In this document: in pieces, positions 8,138 to 18,855 of the stretch
Numbering within the stretch: the first letter of the stretch is position 1
Layout of the letters: every line of letters starts with the position of its first letter
Source: Brachionus koreanus
Lineage: Eukaryota > Rotifera > Eurotatoria > Ploima > Brachionidae
Length of the DNA stretch: 26,522 bases
Assembly: GCA_016987375.1 (NCBI GenBank)
Contig: PJRA01000195.1
Coordinates: 98,743 to 125,264, forward strand
Reading direction: 5' to 3'
Position numbers and translations under genes: made by a program
The notes under the pieces: model-generated
What the model saw: the letters and a program-made list of their open reading frames with translations, nothing else
Databases searched by the model: none
Told to the model about the DNA's origin: nothing

Positions 8138-8145
8138 GATTTTAT

Positions 8146-8228
8146 TCCTATCAAAAATATTTTCAATCTTTCAATTTTCAATCTATTAAAAAGGGGTCTT
8201 AAAAACTCCTCGGATTTTCTAGTGTTAA
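8146..8228. mobile_element. Partial inverted copy of the piggyBac-type MITE
   Basis: Read on the minus strand from TTAA at 8225-8228 it begins CACTAGAAAATCCGAGGAG and continues to AAGACCCCTTTTT, matching the left end of the element at 7491. The rest is not recognisable. The 387-bp element was inserted next to it or within it. Confidence 0.6.
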
Positions 8229-8346
8229 TAAAAATTTTTGGAACCAAAAATAAAATTTTATATTTTCTCATTCATTTTTAAACGAACAATGTTTGACAAA
8301 GTTTTGAACAAATAACTCAGTAATTTGGTAAAGATTGACTAAAAAT

Positions 8347-8352
8347 TTTATT
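8347..8352 (-). terminator. Poly(A) signal AATAAA of the RING-H2 gene
   Basis: On the minus strand, about 43 nt after the stop codon at 8396-8398. Confidence 0.5.
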
Positions 8353-8395
8353 GTTTAAAATATGAAAAAGAAAAAAAAACAACTAAAAACAATAG

Positions 8396-8622
8396 CTATA
8401 ACAAAGTTTCACGTTTTATTAATCGTTGATTAGATATAAGACTATTTGATCTTTCTAATAGGCCATTTGAACTCGAGCACATAGGACAAATATTTGACTT
8501 GGATAGCCATAGTTGTATGCAAATCTTGTGATAAATGTGCTCACACGAAGCTAGTTTGGACGCCTCATCGTCAACATCAAAATTGGACATGCAAATAAAA
8601 CAATTTGTATTTCCATTAGAAT
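8396..8622 (-). CDS. RING-H2 finger protein, last exon only
   Basis: The minus-strand exon starts after a pyrimidine-rich acceptor (TTTTTTTCCTAAAG) and ends with a TAG, giving 74 residues plus a split codon. It holds a complete C3H2C3 RING: CFIC, then CEHIYHKIC (C-x-H-x2-H-x2-C), then CPMC. RING-H2 domains bind two zinc ions and recruit E2 ubiquitin-conjugating enzymes, so an E3 ligase role is likely. About 25 Ser/Asn/Arg-rich residues follow. The ATG within GCATGTCC would destroy the first Cys pair, and the frame upstream has no ATG before a stop, so the start must lie in an upstream exon. I could not find it: the next DNA is a hAT-type MITE (8809-9448) and transposase fossils. The gene may have a long first intron or have lost its 5' end. 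Confidence 0.7.
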
Positions 8623-8808
8623 CTTTAGGAAAAAAATGATAAATAAAAAAAATAAGTTTATTAATAAAAGGTTTCTTGCTATTAAATTTGATAGTAGATT
8701 ATTTTTAGTTAAATGATAGAAAATATTAAATAACATAAATTAAATAAAAACAAAAAAAAAAGAACAAAAATTAATTCTTATTAAGTTTTCAGCTTTTTTG
8801 TTCTAAAT

Positions 8809-9448
8809 TAGTGTTGGGTAACGGTCAACTTTGGCCGGTCGGTATAAACGGCCTTTTATGGCCGTTTATATTTAGCCGAATTTTAGACCGGCCATAAATT
8901 GTGAGCCGTCTTTAAAAGTACCGAATAAATATTTAGATCAAACTAAATTTTTTTTTAGACCGTGTGCAGACCGGTCGACCAAAAATTAATAGGCATTTAG
9001 AGTTGTATTTTTATCTACATTATATTTTATTTTATTAATAATTTTTGATAATAATGTTTTTCATAATTTTTAAAAATCTTTTATTTATATTTATAATTTA
9101 GACATTTAGTAACCAAATTTTTTTATTTGATTAAAGTGATTTGAAATTATATATATGAAATTATATCTATTAATAGTATACAATAATAGTAATCTAATTA
9201 AACTTATAATCTAATTAAAATATAAGATAAAAAATTATACTTCTTAATGCCTTTAAATTTTTTTTTAAAGATCTAACTAAATTTTTATTTTGGACCGTGT
9301 GGTGGTGGGCCACTAAACTGCGGCTTCGTCAGTCAGCCACGGTCTTTGACCGTTTAGTCGACTGGCTATGATTTGGCCACTTGCAGGACAGGCCACAATC
9401 TCGGTATTTCGGATGGACACGTGGCCTCTTGTTCGGCCCCCAACACTT
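8809..9448. mobile_element. hAT-type MITE, 640 bp
   Basis: The ends are TAGTGTTGGG and, inverted, AAGTGTTGGG (9 of 10 match), which fit the YARNG-type start of hAT termini. The flanks TTCTAAAT (8801-8808) and ATCTAAAT (9449-9456) match at 7 of 8 bases, the duplication size of hAT elements. Both end regions are GC-rich and repetitive (GGCC and ACCGT motifs); a segment AACTAAATTTTT...GACCGTGTG occurs twice in the same direction, near 8939-8968 and 9274-9302. The middle is AT-rich and no ORF is visible, so it needs a transposase in trans. Confidence 0.75.
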
Positions 9449-9664
9449 ATCTAAATGTCAAATTTGTCCAAATTTGCAGAAATTTGCCAGAATGTTCTAA
9501 ATAATGCAACTATGAATGTTGCACCCTATTTTACTTGTTTTTGATTTTTGAAATAAAAGTTAAAGAAATTTTTTGTATTTGTTCTTTTCTTTTATATTAA
9601 ATTTCACAATACCTTGTATATTTAATTCTAAAAATGTTAATAAAATAAAAACCTATATAACTAT

Positions 9665-10498
9665 ATGAATCGAGAGCTAAAAGGCCCAAGTCTACAAATA
9701 AAAATATATCCTGGTCGAGCAACATCATGGAGCAAAGAAAAACTGGCTAAACTCAAAAAATTGACAAACAAAAGAAAAGGTGTAAGTCAGCGAAAACTTG
9801 GAAGTAAATTTAGTGTTCATCATTATTTCTTTAGTTGACAATTGGCTAAAATGAAAATTTCTTACCAAACACGTTAAAAAACACCGGAGTATAATGAAGC
9901 CCAGCTACTCAAAGCACAAAAAAACTGTCGACAACTCGTAAATTGTCTTTATAAAGAGCAAAGCATCTTAATTTTGCACAGTGAAAAATTTTTTTTTGGC
10001 TGGTAATGAAATGCCAAACGTTACAGCCTTATTTTCGCTTGTCCAAATCAACTAATATAAATTCAAAGGTTTATATCAAAGAATGCTCAGAAAAACGACT
10101 TCTATCATTCATCGAAAAGTATCATTTGTTTTGACCTGATTTAGCAAGTGCTCATAGATCTGCTAAGATAATATCTTGGATGGATGAAATGGTTTATTAT
10201 GTACCAAAAGACATTAATCCTCTAAATGTTGCACAAGCAAGACCAATAGAGGATTGTTTTTGGCTATTTTGGCACAGAATGTCAACGAAGGAGATTGGGA
10301 AGCAACAACAGAACAAGAATTGAATCATTTTTAAAAAATATTGATTCAAACTTTTTTACAACACTGATGTTGGGTGTAAAGAGAAAATTAAGATCTATAG
10401 CTGACAACGGTGTGTTGTCTCTATACAAAAAATCATTTTTAACAGATAATAAAATAAAGATTAAATTTGATTTGGCTTTTACCATTCCTAAGTTATAA
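9665..10498 (+). pseudogene. IS630/Tc1-mariner transposase, broken by frameshifts and stops
   Basis: Pieces in different frames read along one transposase: WSKEKLAKLKKL and RKGVSQRKLGSKF (helix-turn-helix), QKNCRQLVN, ILHSEKFF where the family has a DDE-x-YF block (the first catalytic Asp seems lost), VYIKECSEKRLLSFIEK, PDLASAHRSA with the second Asp (the Trp before it is a stop), VPKDINPLNVAQARPIED with the last acidic residue, and GVKRKLRSIADNGVLSLYKK at the C-terminus. From the Asp of PDLASAH to the Glu or Asp of PIED there are about 36-37 residues, as in the DD37D/E groups, though indels could alter that. At least four frame changes or stops make it non-functional. It is the same family as 1-225. 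Confidence 0.85.
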
Positions 10499-10570
10499 GG
10501 TTTTGAATTTTGTGTAAATAATAATGCACCACCCGTCACAAGATTGGTTTAAAAAAATTTAATAGTGGTG

Positions 10571-10869
10571 ATACGATCCTTTAATAGTGGTGAGGATCGA
10601 AGGCTTATGTTGTGTGTAAGATGAAATTTCCAAGGGCTAATGGAACAAACTTGTGCTTTATTTCAAGAAAAATATCCTTCTTTGATCAACCTAAAGCTAG
10701 ATTTACTTATTCAAGATAACTCTAGACCTGTATACACGCATATAGTCTTGATTTTTCTCCTTTTGATTATCATCTATCTGACTCAATAGCTCATTTTCTT
10801 AGACGACAGCATTTTACTAATCAAGACCAAGTTGAATTTGAAAAAATGAAATTTGATCAAATAATTTAA
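10571..10869 (+). pseudogene. mariner-type (DD34D-like) transposase fossil, 3' part
   Basis: Readings include LMEQTCALFQEKYPSLINLK and LLIQDNSRPVYTH, the mariner block with the second Asp (usually QDNARPH). After a frame change comes YSLDFSPFDYHLSDSIAHFL, the block with the third Asp (usually YSPDLAPSDYHLFRSL), and then RRQHFTNQDQVEFE. About 20 residues normally between the two blocks are missing, so the copy has an internal deletion and a frameshift. It is a different family from the transposase just upstream. It ends some 55 bp from the convergent stop codon of the serine-rich gene. Confidence 0.75.
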
Positions 10870-10923
10870 ATTAAATTTTGGTGATAAAAAAAAATCAAAA
10901 AAAAAAAACAAATTAAAAACCAA

Positions 10924-12023
10924 TCATTTACTGTTCAAATGGTCGCTAGTTATTTGAAAACAATTCAAAAAATCATTTTGCAGACAAGATGTAGACAGTG
11001 GCATTTGAGTTTTTTTTAATCTCGGGTGAATAGTAAGCATTCGGCTCATGACTTCATTCAACATGCTCTCAATAGTCTTTGAATCATTGTCCAATTTATG
11101 TGACAACATAGAACATCCCTGATCAGATGTTTGACACATGTCAACAAAGTCTTTTTTAAAAATGCGCTCATCTTCATCCAACTCACTGTCCGAGTCATCG
11201 CTTGAATTAAACTCACTCTTTTAAAATTGCATGTTAGTTTAAACAAAAAATCTACTTAGCTTAATGGCGTACTTACAAAAGCTATGCTGGACAAATTTCC
11301 CTGCCAGTCAAAAAATAGTCCGTCTTCGGACGAGTCAGAGTCGGACGAGCTGAACTCGGGCGACCAATCGCTCAGCTCGTGAAAATACGAGCTTGATATG
11401 TCGCTGGCAAGACCAGTGCTAGCCGTAGACGAGCTGGAGTCAATAGACCTGCTTCTCGAACGTCTAGCACTGTTCAATTTTAAATAACTAGAGCTGGTGT
11501 TTTTCAAAAAATTTATTTTCTCCTCAACAGTCAAGTCTTCGAGTGATTTAGACCGTCTGTTGCGATAATAGACCGACTTGGCCCTTCTAATGCTTCTATT
11601 AAGCGATTTGTTTCTGAACAGTTTACGCAGCTGCTTTTCGTATTCGTTATTGGTTATCAGATTGGTCTCAAGGCTTGGCATTGACTTGGCATGTGTCAGC
11701 GACCTGCTCGGCTCGGAGCGCACTGGCACTTTTCTCATCTTGTCTTTTCTTTTTATTGATTTAAGTGTTGTCTTCTTCCATTCGGCCGCGCTCAACTTGG
11801 TCTGGTCTAGACTCTCGACCGAAGAGGAATAGGTCAGATTGTCGAAAGCTAAACATGTGTCCTCTGAAACGCTTGAAGCGTTGCTCGAGCTGCTCAAATT
11901 GAGACTATTTGAGTTACAAGTGGCAGTTATTGACTTAATGTCTTTTAGTGCTTTGCGTAAAATGAAACTGGCCTTTTGCAGGTCCTCAAATTTGTGAAGT
12001 TTGTCTAGTTCAATTTCGTTCAT
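10924..12023 (-). CDS. Serine-rich, probably disordered protein of unknown function, 2 exons
   Basis: Exons on the minus strand are 12023-11277 and 11217-10924, joined in phase 0 by a 59-nt intron (GTAAGT...AAAAG), giving 346 residues. The region is clearly GC-richer than its surroundings. The protein opens with a likely helix (residues 1-35, FEDLQKASFILRKALKDI), then serine-rich low-complexity sequence, then several basic-Ser sites spaced through the middle (HAKSMPS, RRAKSV, RRSKSLED, RSRSID), typical of substrates of basophilic kinases and 14-3-3 clients. Two acidic Ser/Asp clusters (FSSSDSDSSEDG before the junction, NSSDDSDSELDEDE after it) resemble CK2 sites. The last 80 residues look folded (FKKDFVDMCQ...MLNEVMSRMLTIHPRLKK). 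No signal peptide or membrane span. I do not recognise a family. Start: first ATG of the frame, context AAAATG. Confidence 0.75.
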
Positions 12024-12689
12024 TTTCGTATTTTTTTGGTTTCAGTGGTCTCTTTTGAACATTATTAACAAACAACTTTTTTTCTAAATTTTCAATTCAA
12101 ATTGTCCTGACAACACGCTGCGGTTATCTCGATTAAGCCTAGAATCTAAACGAGAATTTATTCTAGTTAACCTATTTTCGTCTCCAAACTAACTGTGTCG
12201 ATTTGGCAGAGATTTCAAGATATTTCTATTCTAGCAAATTAAGCGAAAAATAATAAAATAAAAAACAATGTTTAAGTGTATCGATTCAGTCAACGTTTTA
12301 ACCTAGTTGCAGTATTGGCTAGCTGTTTTCGGAGCCAAATTTATTGTCAACTGAATTAATTAAAAGTAGACTTGGCCCATCAAGTCAAAATATTCCTGTC
12401 TAAGGCTAAATTAGAGCTAAATTGAAATGTATCCGATTTTTTTTAGAAAACAATAATGAAAGTGCCAACCGGATTTTGAATTTTAACAATTTCTCTTAAC
12501 AGCATAGACTTTATTAATATGAGAATAAAAAATTCTGAAACCAAATAATTTTTTTAGTTTATTATTTTAATTCATTAAAATTGACAAGTTTTTTTCTTAA
12601 TTCATATTGGAGTAAAAGTAGCCAAAATCAAAACAAAATGCCCAATATTTAACAAGGTGTTCGAGGCCAAAATAGAAATCAAAACACAC

Positions 12690-12732
12690 ATGAGATCATT
12701 TCAAACAATTCAAAATAGCATTGCAAAAGATT
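12690..12732 (+). repeat. 43-bp direct repeat, copy 1
   Basis: Matches 13766-13808 at 36 of 43 positions without gaps, including TCAAACAA and CAAAAGATT. Further loose similarity (CATAGTGTTG against CATAGTGCTGG) follows about 80 bp downstream of each copy, so the original repeat was probably longer. Confidence 0.55.
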
Positions 12733-13765
12733 TGACTTGAAAACCACTTTTTTTTATATTCTTCTTAATCATTTAATTAGTTTTAATATATACATAAAAT
12801 AATTGACACACATAGTGTTGTTGTTGTTGAAACATTTCTGTTGATTAACATTCAAACTAAAAAAAAATTCTTTCTTCTTTTCTTTTATAAGTCAAAACCA
12901 AGTTCGGTAAATGTCACATTCACAGTTGAACTATTATGGAAAATTAATTACACACAATTGAAATTTGAACAAATAGTGCATCTTGTGGAAACCTTGACTT
13001 TTGATGCAACTAAGTATGTTGTACTTTGTTGAGCTTACAAAACTAATTAAAAACCTTCAGAAAAAAAATTATAAGCTTTTTAAGGATTAATTTTTGTTCT
13101 TTTTAAAACCCCTTTTTTTTCTTATTCATTTAATCATATTTAATTTAATTTAAAAAAAATATATAAATAAAAAGTAAAATAGTGACATAGCACTGTTAAC
13201 AACTACGATTTTCATATCCTGTGCCATTTATATTAATTTAAAAAACTAAACTTAATTTTACTGAAAAATTAAGCCGACAGAATACCCCAAATTGAATTAA
13301 AATATCATTTGATTCTAAAAATTGTTAAATTAATTTTTTTTAAATAAATTTTAATTAATTTTCTTTAGGTTAAAATTATATTTTTGAAATGATAATCAGC
13401 TTTTATTTTGAATTTTGTCTGGCAAAAACTATTTTCCTAAAAATTATCACTAAAAACAAAAGTCAAATTAAAAGAAAAAAAGAACATATTTTTGAGGATC
13501 ACTAATGGCAGCAATTTTTTCTGAGACAGAGCAAATTTACAAAAATTCCTATTTAATTTTGAAAATTTTCCAAAAATTTACGAAAACGAGCATTCAGTTC
13601 AGCCTCCATTTAAGCTTGAAATAAACAAAATATGCTCTTTTAAAATCAAATATTTTTATTTTATAGTTAGAAACTAGCTCTTGATGTGACTCTTTTTTCT
13701 TTTTTGTATTGAACTAAAATCTTGCAGATTTTATACAAATCCTAGCTGCTTTGCACATAGCACAA

Positions 13766-13808
13766 ATGAGAAGATGTCAAACAACCCAAAAAAGCATTAC
13801 AAAAGATT
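13766..13808 (+). repeat. 43-bp direct repeat, copy 2
   Basis: Partner of 12690-12732, 1076 bp downstream in the same orientation. Perhaps the remains of two copies of one mobile repeat or of its long terminal segments. Confidence 0.55.
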
Positions 13809-16800
13809 ATTCATTTTATCGTTTGATTCAATTAAAATAAAATGTACACAAATTGATTCACTGGCATAGTGCTGGAGAGCATTTTTTTTCTTATTTTAAG
13901 CTCATAATAGGAGGCCAAACCGAATGTCCTACCTAGTTAAAAATTAAGAAATTTTTAAATGTTGATAGCAATTACTATATCTTTATTTCTCTCTTAAATT
14001 ATTAATAAAAAAAATCTTCATTTTTTCTGTTTCTATAAATATTTTTTAGACCAAAATTTAAAGTAAAAACTAAAATATATTATAGAGAATAGACATGACT
14101 TTGATTAAAATGTATAGATATTTTTAATAATTCTCCAAATTATGTTTTTTAAATGACTTTTTTATAGAAGGAGTTGTTATATTTTAGGGCCGGAATTGAT
14201 TTTTCAAGACTGGTCTCTTTATTTTATTAATTTTTTTTAATTTTAATTATTCTATTTCCTATTTATTTTTAAAATGCTAATTTATTTATTTATTAAATTC
14301 AGTTATTGCCATATTCTGGCGATGAAAAAAAAATTAAATTTTTATAAATAAATTTTCATTAGATTGAATTATTGTTTTAGTCAACTTAGCTTTAAATAAG
14401 TTTAAGTTTTTATGAAAACTTAAAGATAGGAGCATTAGCATGGTTACATAAATGAATATAAACTTATGAACTAGGAATGACATAAAAGTTAAAAAATTGA
14501 TTAAATAAAAAAATAAACCAAGAGCGACATATAAAATGACATGTGCTTTTTTGATTGTTTTTCTCATGAATCGATAAATAGATTGAATGTAACATATCTA
14601 ATATGCTTTGAATTGACAGTTGATATAAGTTAAGTTAACACAATTACATTTCTTTAAAAAAAAAAAAAACAAGAAACAACCAAAAAAATTAAAGTATATT
14701 TTTCTTTAGATTTTGATCTTGGATAAAAGTTGATAAAACATTGTTATGGAAAAACTGTGGGGTTGGATTTGTCTAAGCTTTCTTTTGGAGATAAGCTGGA
14801 ATTAGTGTTTTAGGAATATCGCTCATCACCAATTAAACTACTATTCTATGCTTTTTCACGAAGATTTTTTGCACAGAGTTAAAATCTTAAATAATGACTT
14901 AAAGAAACTTTTAATTCTATCATGAAACAGTAATAACAATTGATTAATAAAACTAATTAATCATTTTTTTCTTGATTTTAAATATAAATTATATTTATCT
15001 TAATTCTTTTTGAGGTAAATGACAATTAATTTTAAGAAAAATTAATTTTTTTTTGATAAAGTTAGCAGAGTTGCTAAAAAGTCACAATTCTTTGACTTGA
15101 ATCAGAATTTTTATTGATTACTTTTAAAAAATTTCAAATATTAATTCTAACTAACTATATTCCTGATTATACAAGTTTAATTTCTAAATTAAGATAATAA
15201 ATGATAAAAATAATTTTTCAGATTTAACTTGTTTTATACAGTTTTTTAAAGCTTTAGGTAAAAATAAGAAAAATTTATGAATATACGAAATAGTGCGATC
15301 TAGTATAAAAAATAAATTAAAACTATTAAATTACTAATTAGATTTTTCTTTTTAATTTTAAATTGGAAGCTAAATAAAATCAAGATTAAAAAATGGGAAA
15401 AATTTATTTTTATTCTAGAAAAAAATTTAAGTGTCAATTTTAAACAGTTCAATTCAAAAATGCTGTTATTTCTGGTGATTGTTGGCTTTTCTAAAACTTC
15501 TCATTTACTGAAAAAAAAATAGAACTATTGAGACAATTTACATTAAGAAGAGTAAATATTAACTTTAAGAAGCGAGAAATTGTTCATGTTTCATTCTAAG
15601 AAAACGAAAACTTTCCAACAAATATTGTTAAAAGTAAAATAAAAAAAATTTCCTGCCTAGAATAAAAATCTCAATATTTAAAAATTTAGAAATAAAAAAA
15701 CTATTTTTCGAAACCAGACTAAAAAAATTTAAAATAATTCTAATATGTCACAAAATAGGTTTTAAATAAAATTTGATTTATTTACCTAAATTAAGTTCTA
15801 TTTAAATTCGAGCATTAGTTTTTGATTAATCAAACCTAATTCGGATTTTGCTACTTGTCCTAAAAAATATAAATCCTCTAGTTTAATTTTGTCTAATTGA
15901 CCGTATTATTTTAAAAAATAATAAAGCTTAACAATTCTAATTAGTGCTAGCCGGTTCTTACGAGATTTTATTTCTTCAAAAAAAAATTTATATTCAAATT
16001 CATGTTCAAAATTAGAAGAAAAAAATATGAAAATATCAATTGAAATGTATTGAAATATCATCTTAAATTGAAAAATCTTTTTTCTTTGAGGTCACTGGAT
16101 CTAGATTAGACACAAATATGTTTTTTAACTTGTTAAATTAAATTTAAAATACATAAATACCAAATGAATTTATTTTATTAATGTTTATCTTGTATCTATT
16201 GTTTTATCTAGAGATAAACTTAAACACAAATTTAAATTGATAAACACAAAGAATGTTAACTACGATTTTTAGAAATCGTGTCAAGTGTAGCATTTTAATT
16301 TATTCTAATCCCTAATTAAACTGGGCACAAAAATGCTTCCTAAATTTTTTCCACTTTTCGAAATTGTTTTCATAAACTTCTAAATTAACCATTTATAAAT
16401 ATCACAAAAATAGGATCGAAATTGTACGATTTTCAAATAATTAATTAATTAATCCAATATTTGAATGAGGCAATGCAGGTTTCTGAGGCATCATTTAAAA
16501 AACAGCTTCGATAAACAACTAATTAAGCTCTGAATAAAAACCTGATTAGGCCAGTGTAAATAGAAGAGCATAGAAAAAAGAACGTCTTTGAAATGACACA
16601 TCAAACTGGCACTTGAAGCTATTTAAAGCTGAAAATTTATAAAATTGGGTTATTTTCTTTTTGTTTTAATAAAGTTTAAACTAACTAAAAATTTAATTAT
16701 TTTTCTATTTCGAGTTATTGTTTACTTGAAAATGAATATTTCTGTTTTTTAAATCAATTTGACACATTACACTAATTTAAAACTATTTTCTTATTAATTT

Positions 16801-17310
16801 GAAATAAAAAAACTAATTCTAAATTAAATTTTATAATTTTTTATTCAATTAAAATCAAATTGATCAATCAACACAATATCAACAGTACTTATTACACAAA
16901 AGAGAGATTAAGATCATCCAAAAATATTGAGAACAACTTTGATGAAGATTTAACTTCGAAATCAAATAAACGAATAAAAGTTTGAAATTTATTCAGTTTA
17001 ATTGTAAAATTTAATACAAGTTGAACAAAAATTTTTCCTATTAAAATAGTTTTGATTAATTAAGATACATGTTAGTCTACGAAATTGGCCTGATTCCTTA
17101 GATTAACTTCAGAAGAGATAAGTGAAGACAAAATGAAACATGATTCCGTAACATGCATACTTTTATGTTGAGAAAAAGAATTTTGTGTTTTTTAAAAAGT
17201 ATGTTCAAATCAAATTTTTGATTCTAAAACTCTAATTAATTTCAAAGATAAAAAGCTTTAAATAAACATTTTAGTGCTGTTAAATTAAAAAAATTGCACT
17301 AATCTGTAAT

Positions 17311-17350
17311 ACGGGGCGCATGTTTTAGACCCCTTTCACCAAAAAATTGC
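17311..17350. mobile_element. Possible degenerate end of the piggyBac-type MITE
   Basis: ACGGGGCGCATGTTTTAGACCCC followed by CTTTCACC and an A run resembles the subterminal GGGG...TTTTTAGACCCCTTTTT block of the element at 7491, but no TTAA-CACTAGAA terminus is found next to it. A weak call. Confidence 0.25.
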
Positions 17351-17699
17351 GGACCGGTTTCGACTGAGTAATAATTGCATTGTGGATGATCAATTCGATG
17401 CAGTAGCCTCTGTGTCAGGATTATTTATTATAAATTAAAAAAATTAATTATCATTTTATTTTTATAAAAATCTCAATTTTAAATTTATTTTTAAATTAAA
17501 TAAATGAAGTGTTAATCATACGTTCATGATAGGGGCTAGATTTACCTTGAAATTGAAAAAATTTCAAAAATATTTAAACTTTTTATTTGATAAAAAACAA
17601 CAGTAATTAAGTTAATAAAATTTTTTTTTTATAGCTGTAGGAGATAATTCTTATAACTCGATGTCTTTAAATTCAAAAAATATCACTATCAAATAAATT

Positions 17700-18735
17700 A
17701 AATTTGATTTTAAAAAAGCTAATTGGTCGCTATTTAAGGAGATTTTTAAAAACCAAAATAAAAGAACGTAGAAAGATAAGAAGAATATTCCAGAAAACTC
17801 GTTGTCAGATGTTTAGACAAAGATATAATAAATCAACATCAGAATTGAAAATAGTTTAAAAAAATTTGGGAATCAAAAATGGTCTGAATTTATTAAGAAA
17901 ATGGGGAAAAATCCACTTTCAAGCAGACCCTTTTGGAAAAAGATTAACAAATTTAGAACAAATAAAGTGAAGTGTTTTCCAAATGAACAATTAAAAAATA
18001 TAATTAATAAATTTTTAATAGCTTTATTTATCTAAAATAGAAAGTGGCCACTCTGGTAGCCAAAGTATAAATATATATATAAGCTAAAATATACATAAGT
18101 TAAATTCAAAATTATAAATGAACAAGAATGGTTTTTCAATATATATTAAAATAAAGTCAAGTACCGTGTGCAAACTGTTTGTTAAAATTCAGCAAACTTT
18201 TGGATTAGGATGGGTGATGATGAAAATGCAAACAGTTTATTTTTAGAAGCTTTAATTTAATAATTTCTAGCTTACTGAACATCTCTAAACATTTCATACC
18301 AAAATCAAAATTTATTCCGACCTTGATTAAAAATGATGTGGAGCTTAGTATAGACGAAGAAAAGGGAAAGTTTTTTGGTGAATTTTTAGCGGATGTATTT
18401 AGTCCTAACATTGATTTGATTAACTCGGAAAAGGATTGGGAAATAACTGATTTTAACTCAAATTTTTTCGAAGTAAATAAACAGCTTACTCTTAATGAAC
18501 CGATTACCATGAGTGAATTGGTTCTGGTACTAAAAAAGCTTAGGGATGATGCAGCATCAGGGCCAGATCAAATTCATAATTTATTGTTAAAAAATCTACC
18601 TAATAACTACCTCAAAGAACTTATTAATCTATTTAATCTTAGTCTTGAATATGGCACGATTCCTAGAGATTGGAAAACTGCAAACATAACCATGATACCT
18701 AAAAAATCATCTCAATTACAAGACTCGTCCAATTA
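17700..18735 (+). pseudogene. Non-LTR retrotransposon reverse transcriptase fossil
   Basis: The first part (17700-17975) reads DFKKANWSLFKEIFK, then in another frame KWSEFIKKMGKNPLSSRPFW and KKINKF, the linker between endonuclease and RT in LINE ORF2. The second part (18323-18733) is open and reads IDEEKGKFFGEFLADVFSP, then LKKLRDDAASGPDQIHNLLL and the block IPRDWKTANITMIPKK, which are the start of the RT domain (fingers). It stops at 18733-18735 before the catalytic YxDD block. About 300 bp between the two parts (18000-18310) do not fit the family and contain an AT dinucleotide run; they may be an insertion. Truncated, frameshifted and dead. Confidence 0.85.
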
Positions 18736-18855
18736 ATATAAATTCAAAAAATTTATGTTAAAATATCACTTTTTGAATTTAGATAGAATTTTTCATCTAA
18801 AAAATGATTTATTCAATAAATGATGCTGATGAAGATATTGAATCTACAATGCATT

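Larger units (their letters stand above)
12024..17290. other. About 5.3 kb of AT-rich DNA without recognisable genes
   Basis: The first 400 bp, upstream of the serine-rich gene, are less AT-rich and probably hold its promoter and 5' UTR. Beyond that I see only short frames of low-complexity composition (for example 12841-13032 plus and 14334-14567 minus), which I do not accept as genes. A diverged 43-bp direct repeat occurs at 12690 and 13766. No tRNA, transposase motif or clear terminal repeat was found. Confidence 0.5.

Noticed and set aside
8551..8736. 61-codon hydrophobic frame overlapping the RING exon
   Set aside because: It runs out of frame through the RING exon and its upstream pyrimidine-rich intron; the RING frame has all eight zinc ligands.
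12841..13032. 63-codon plus-strand frame in the gene desert
   Set aside because: Low-complexity Lys/Phe-rich opening, no flanking splice signals that extend it, no family resemblance; such frames are expected in AT-rich DNA.
13505..13621. 38-codon ORF beginning MAAIFSETEQIY
   Set aside because: A decent start context but too short, with no homology and no sign of splicing to other exons.
14334..14567. 77-codon hydrophobic minus-strand frame that looks like membrane helices
   Set aside because: T-rich codons automatically give Phe/Leu/Ile-rich translations in this DNA. The frame is closed by a stop shortly upstream and no transporter or receptor motif is visible.
18205..18510. 101-codon minus-strand frame overlapping the retrotransposon fossil
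   Set aside because: It is antisense to the plus-strand RT reading with FFGEFLADVF and LKKLRDDAASGP, which explains the open frame.
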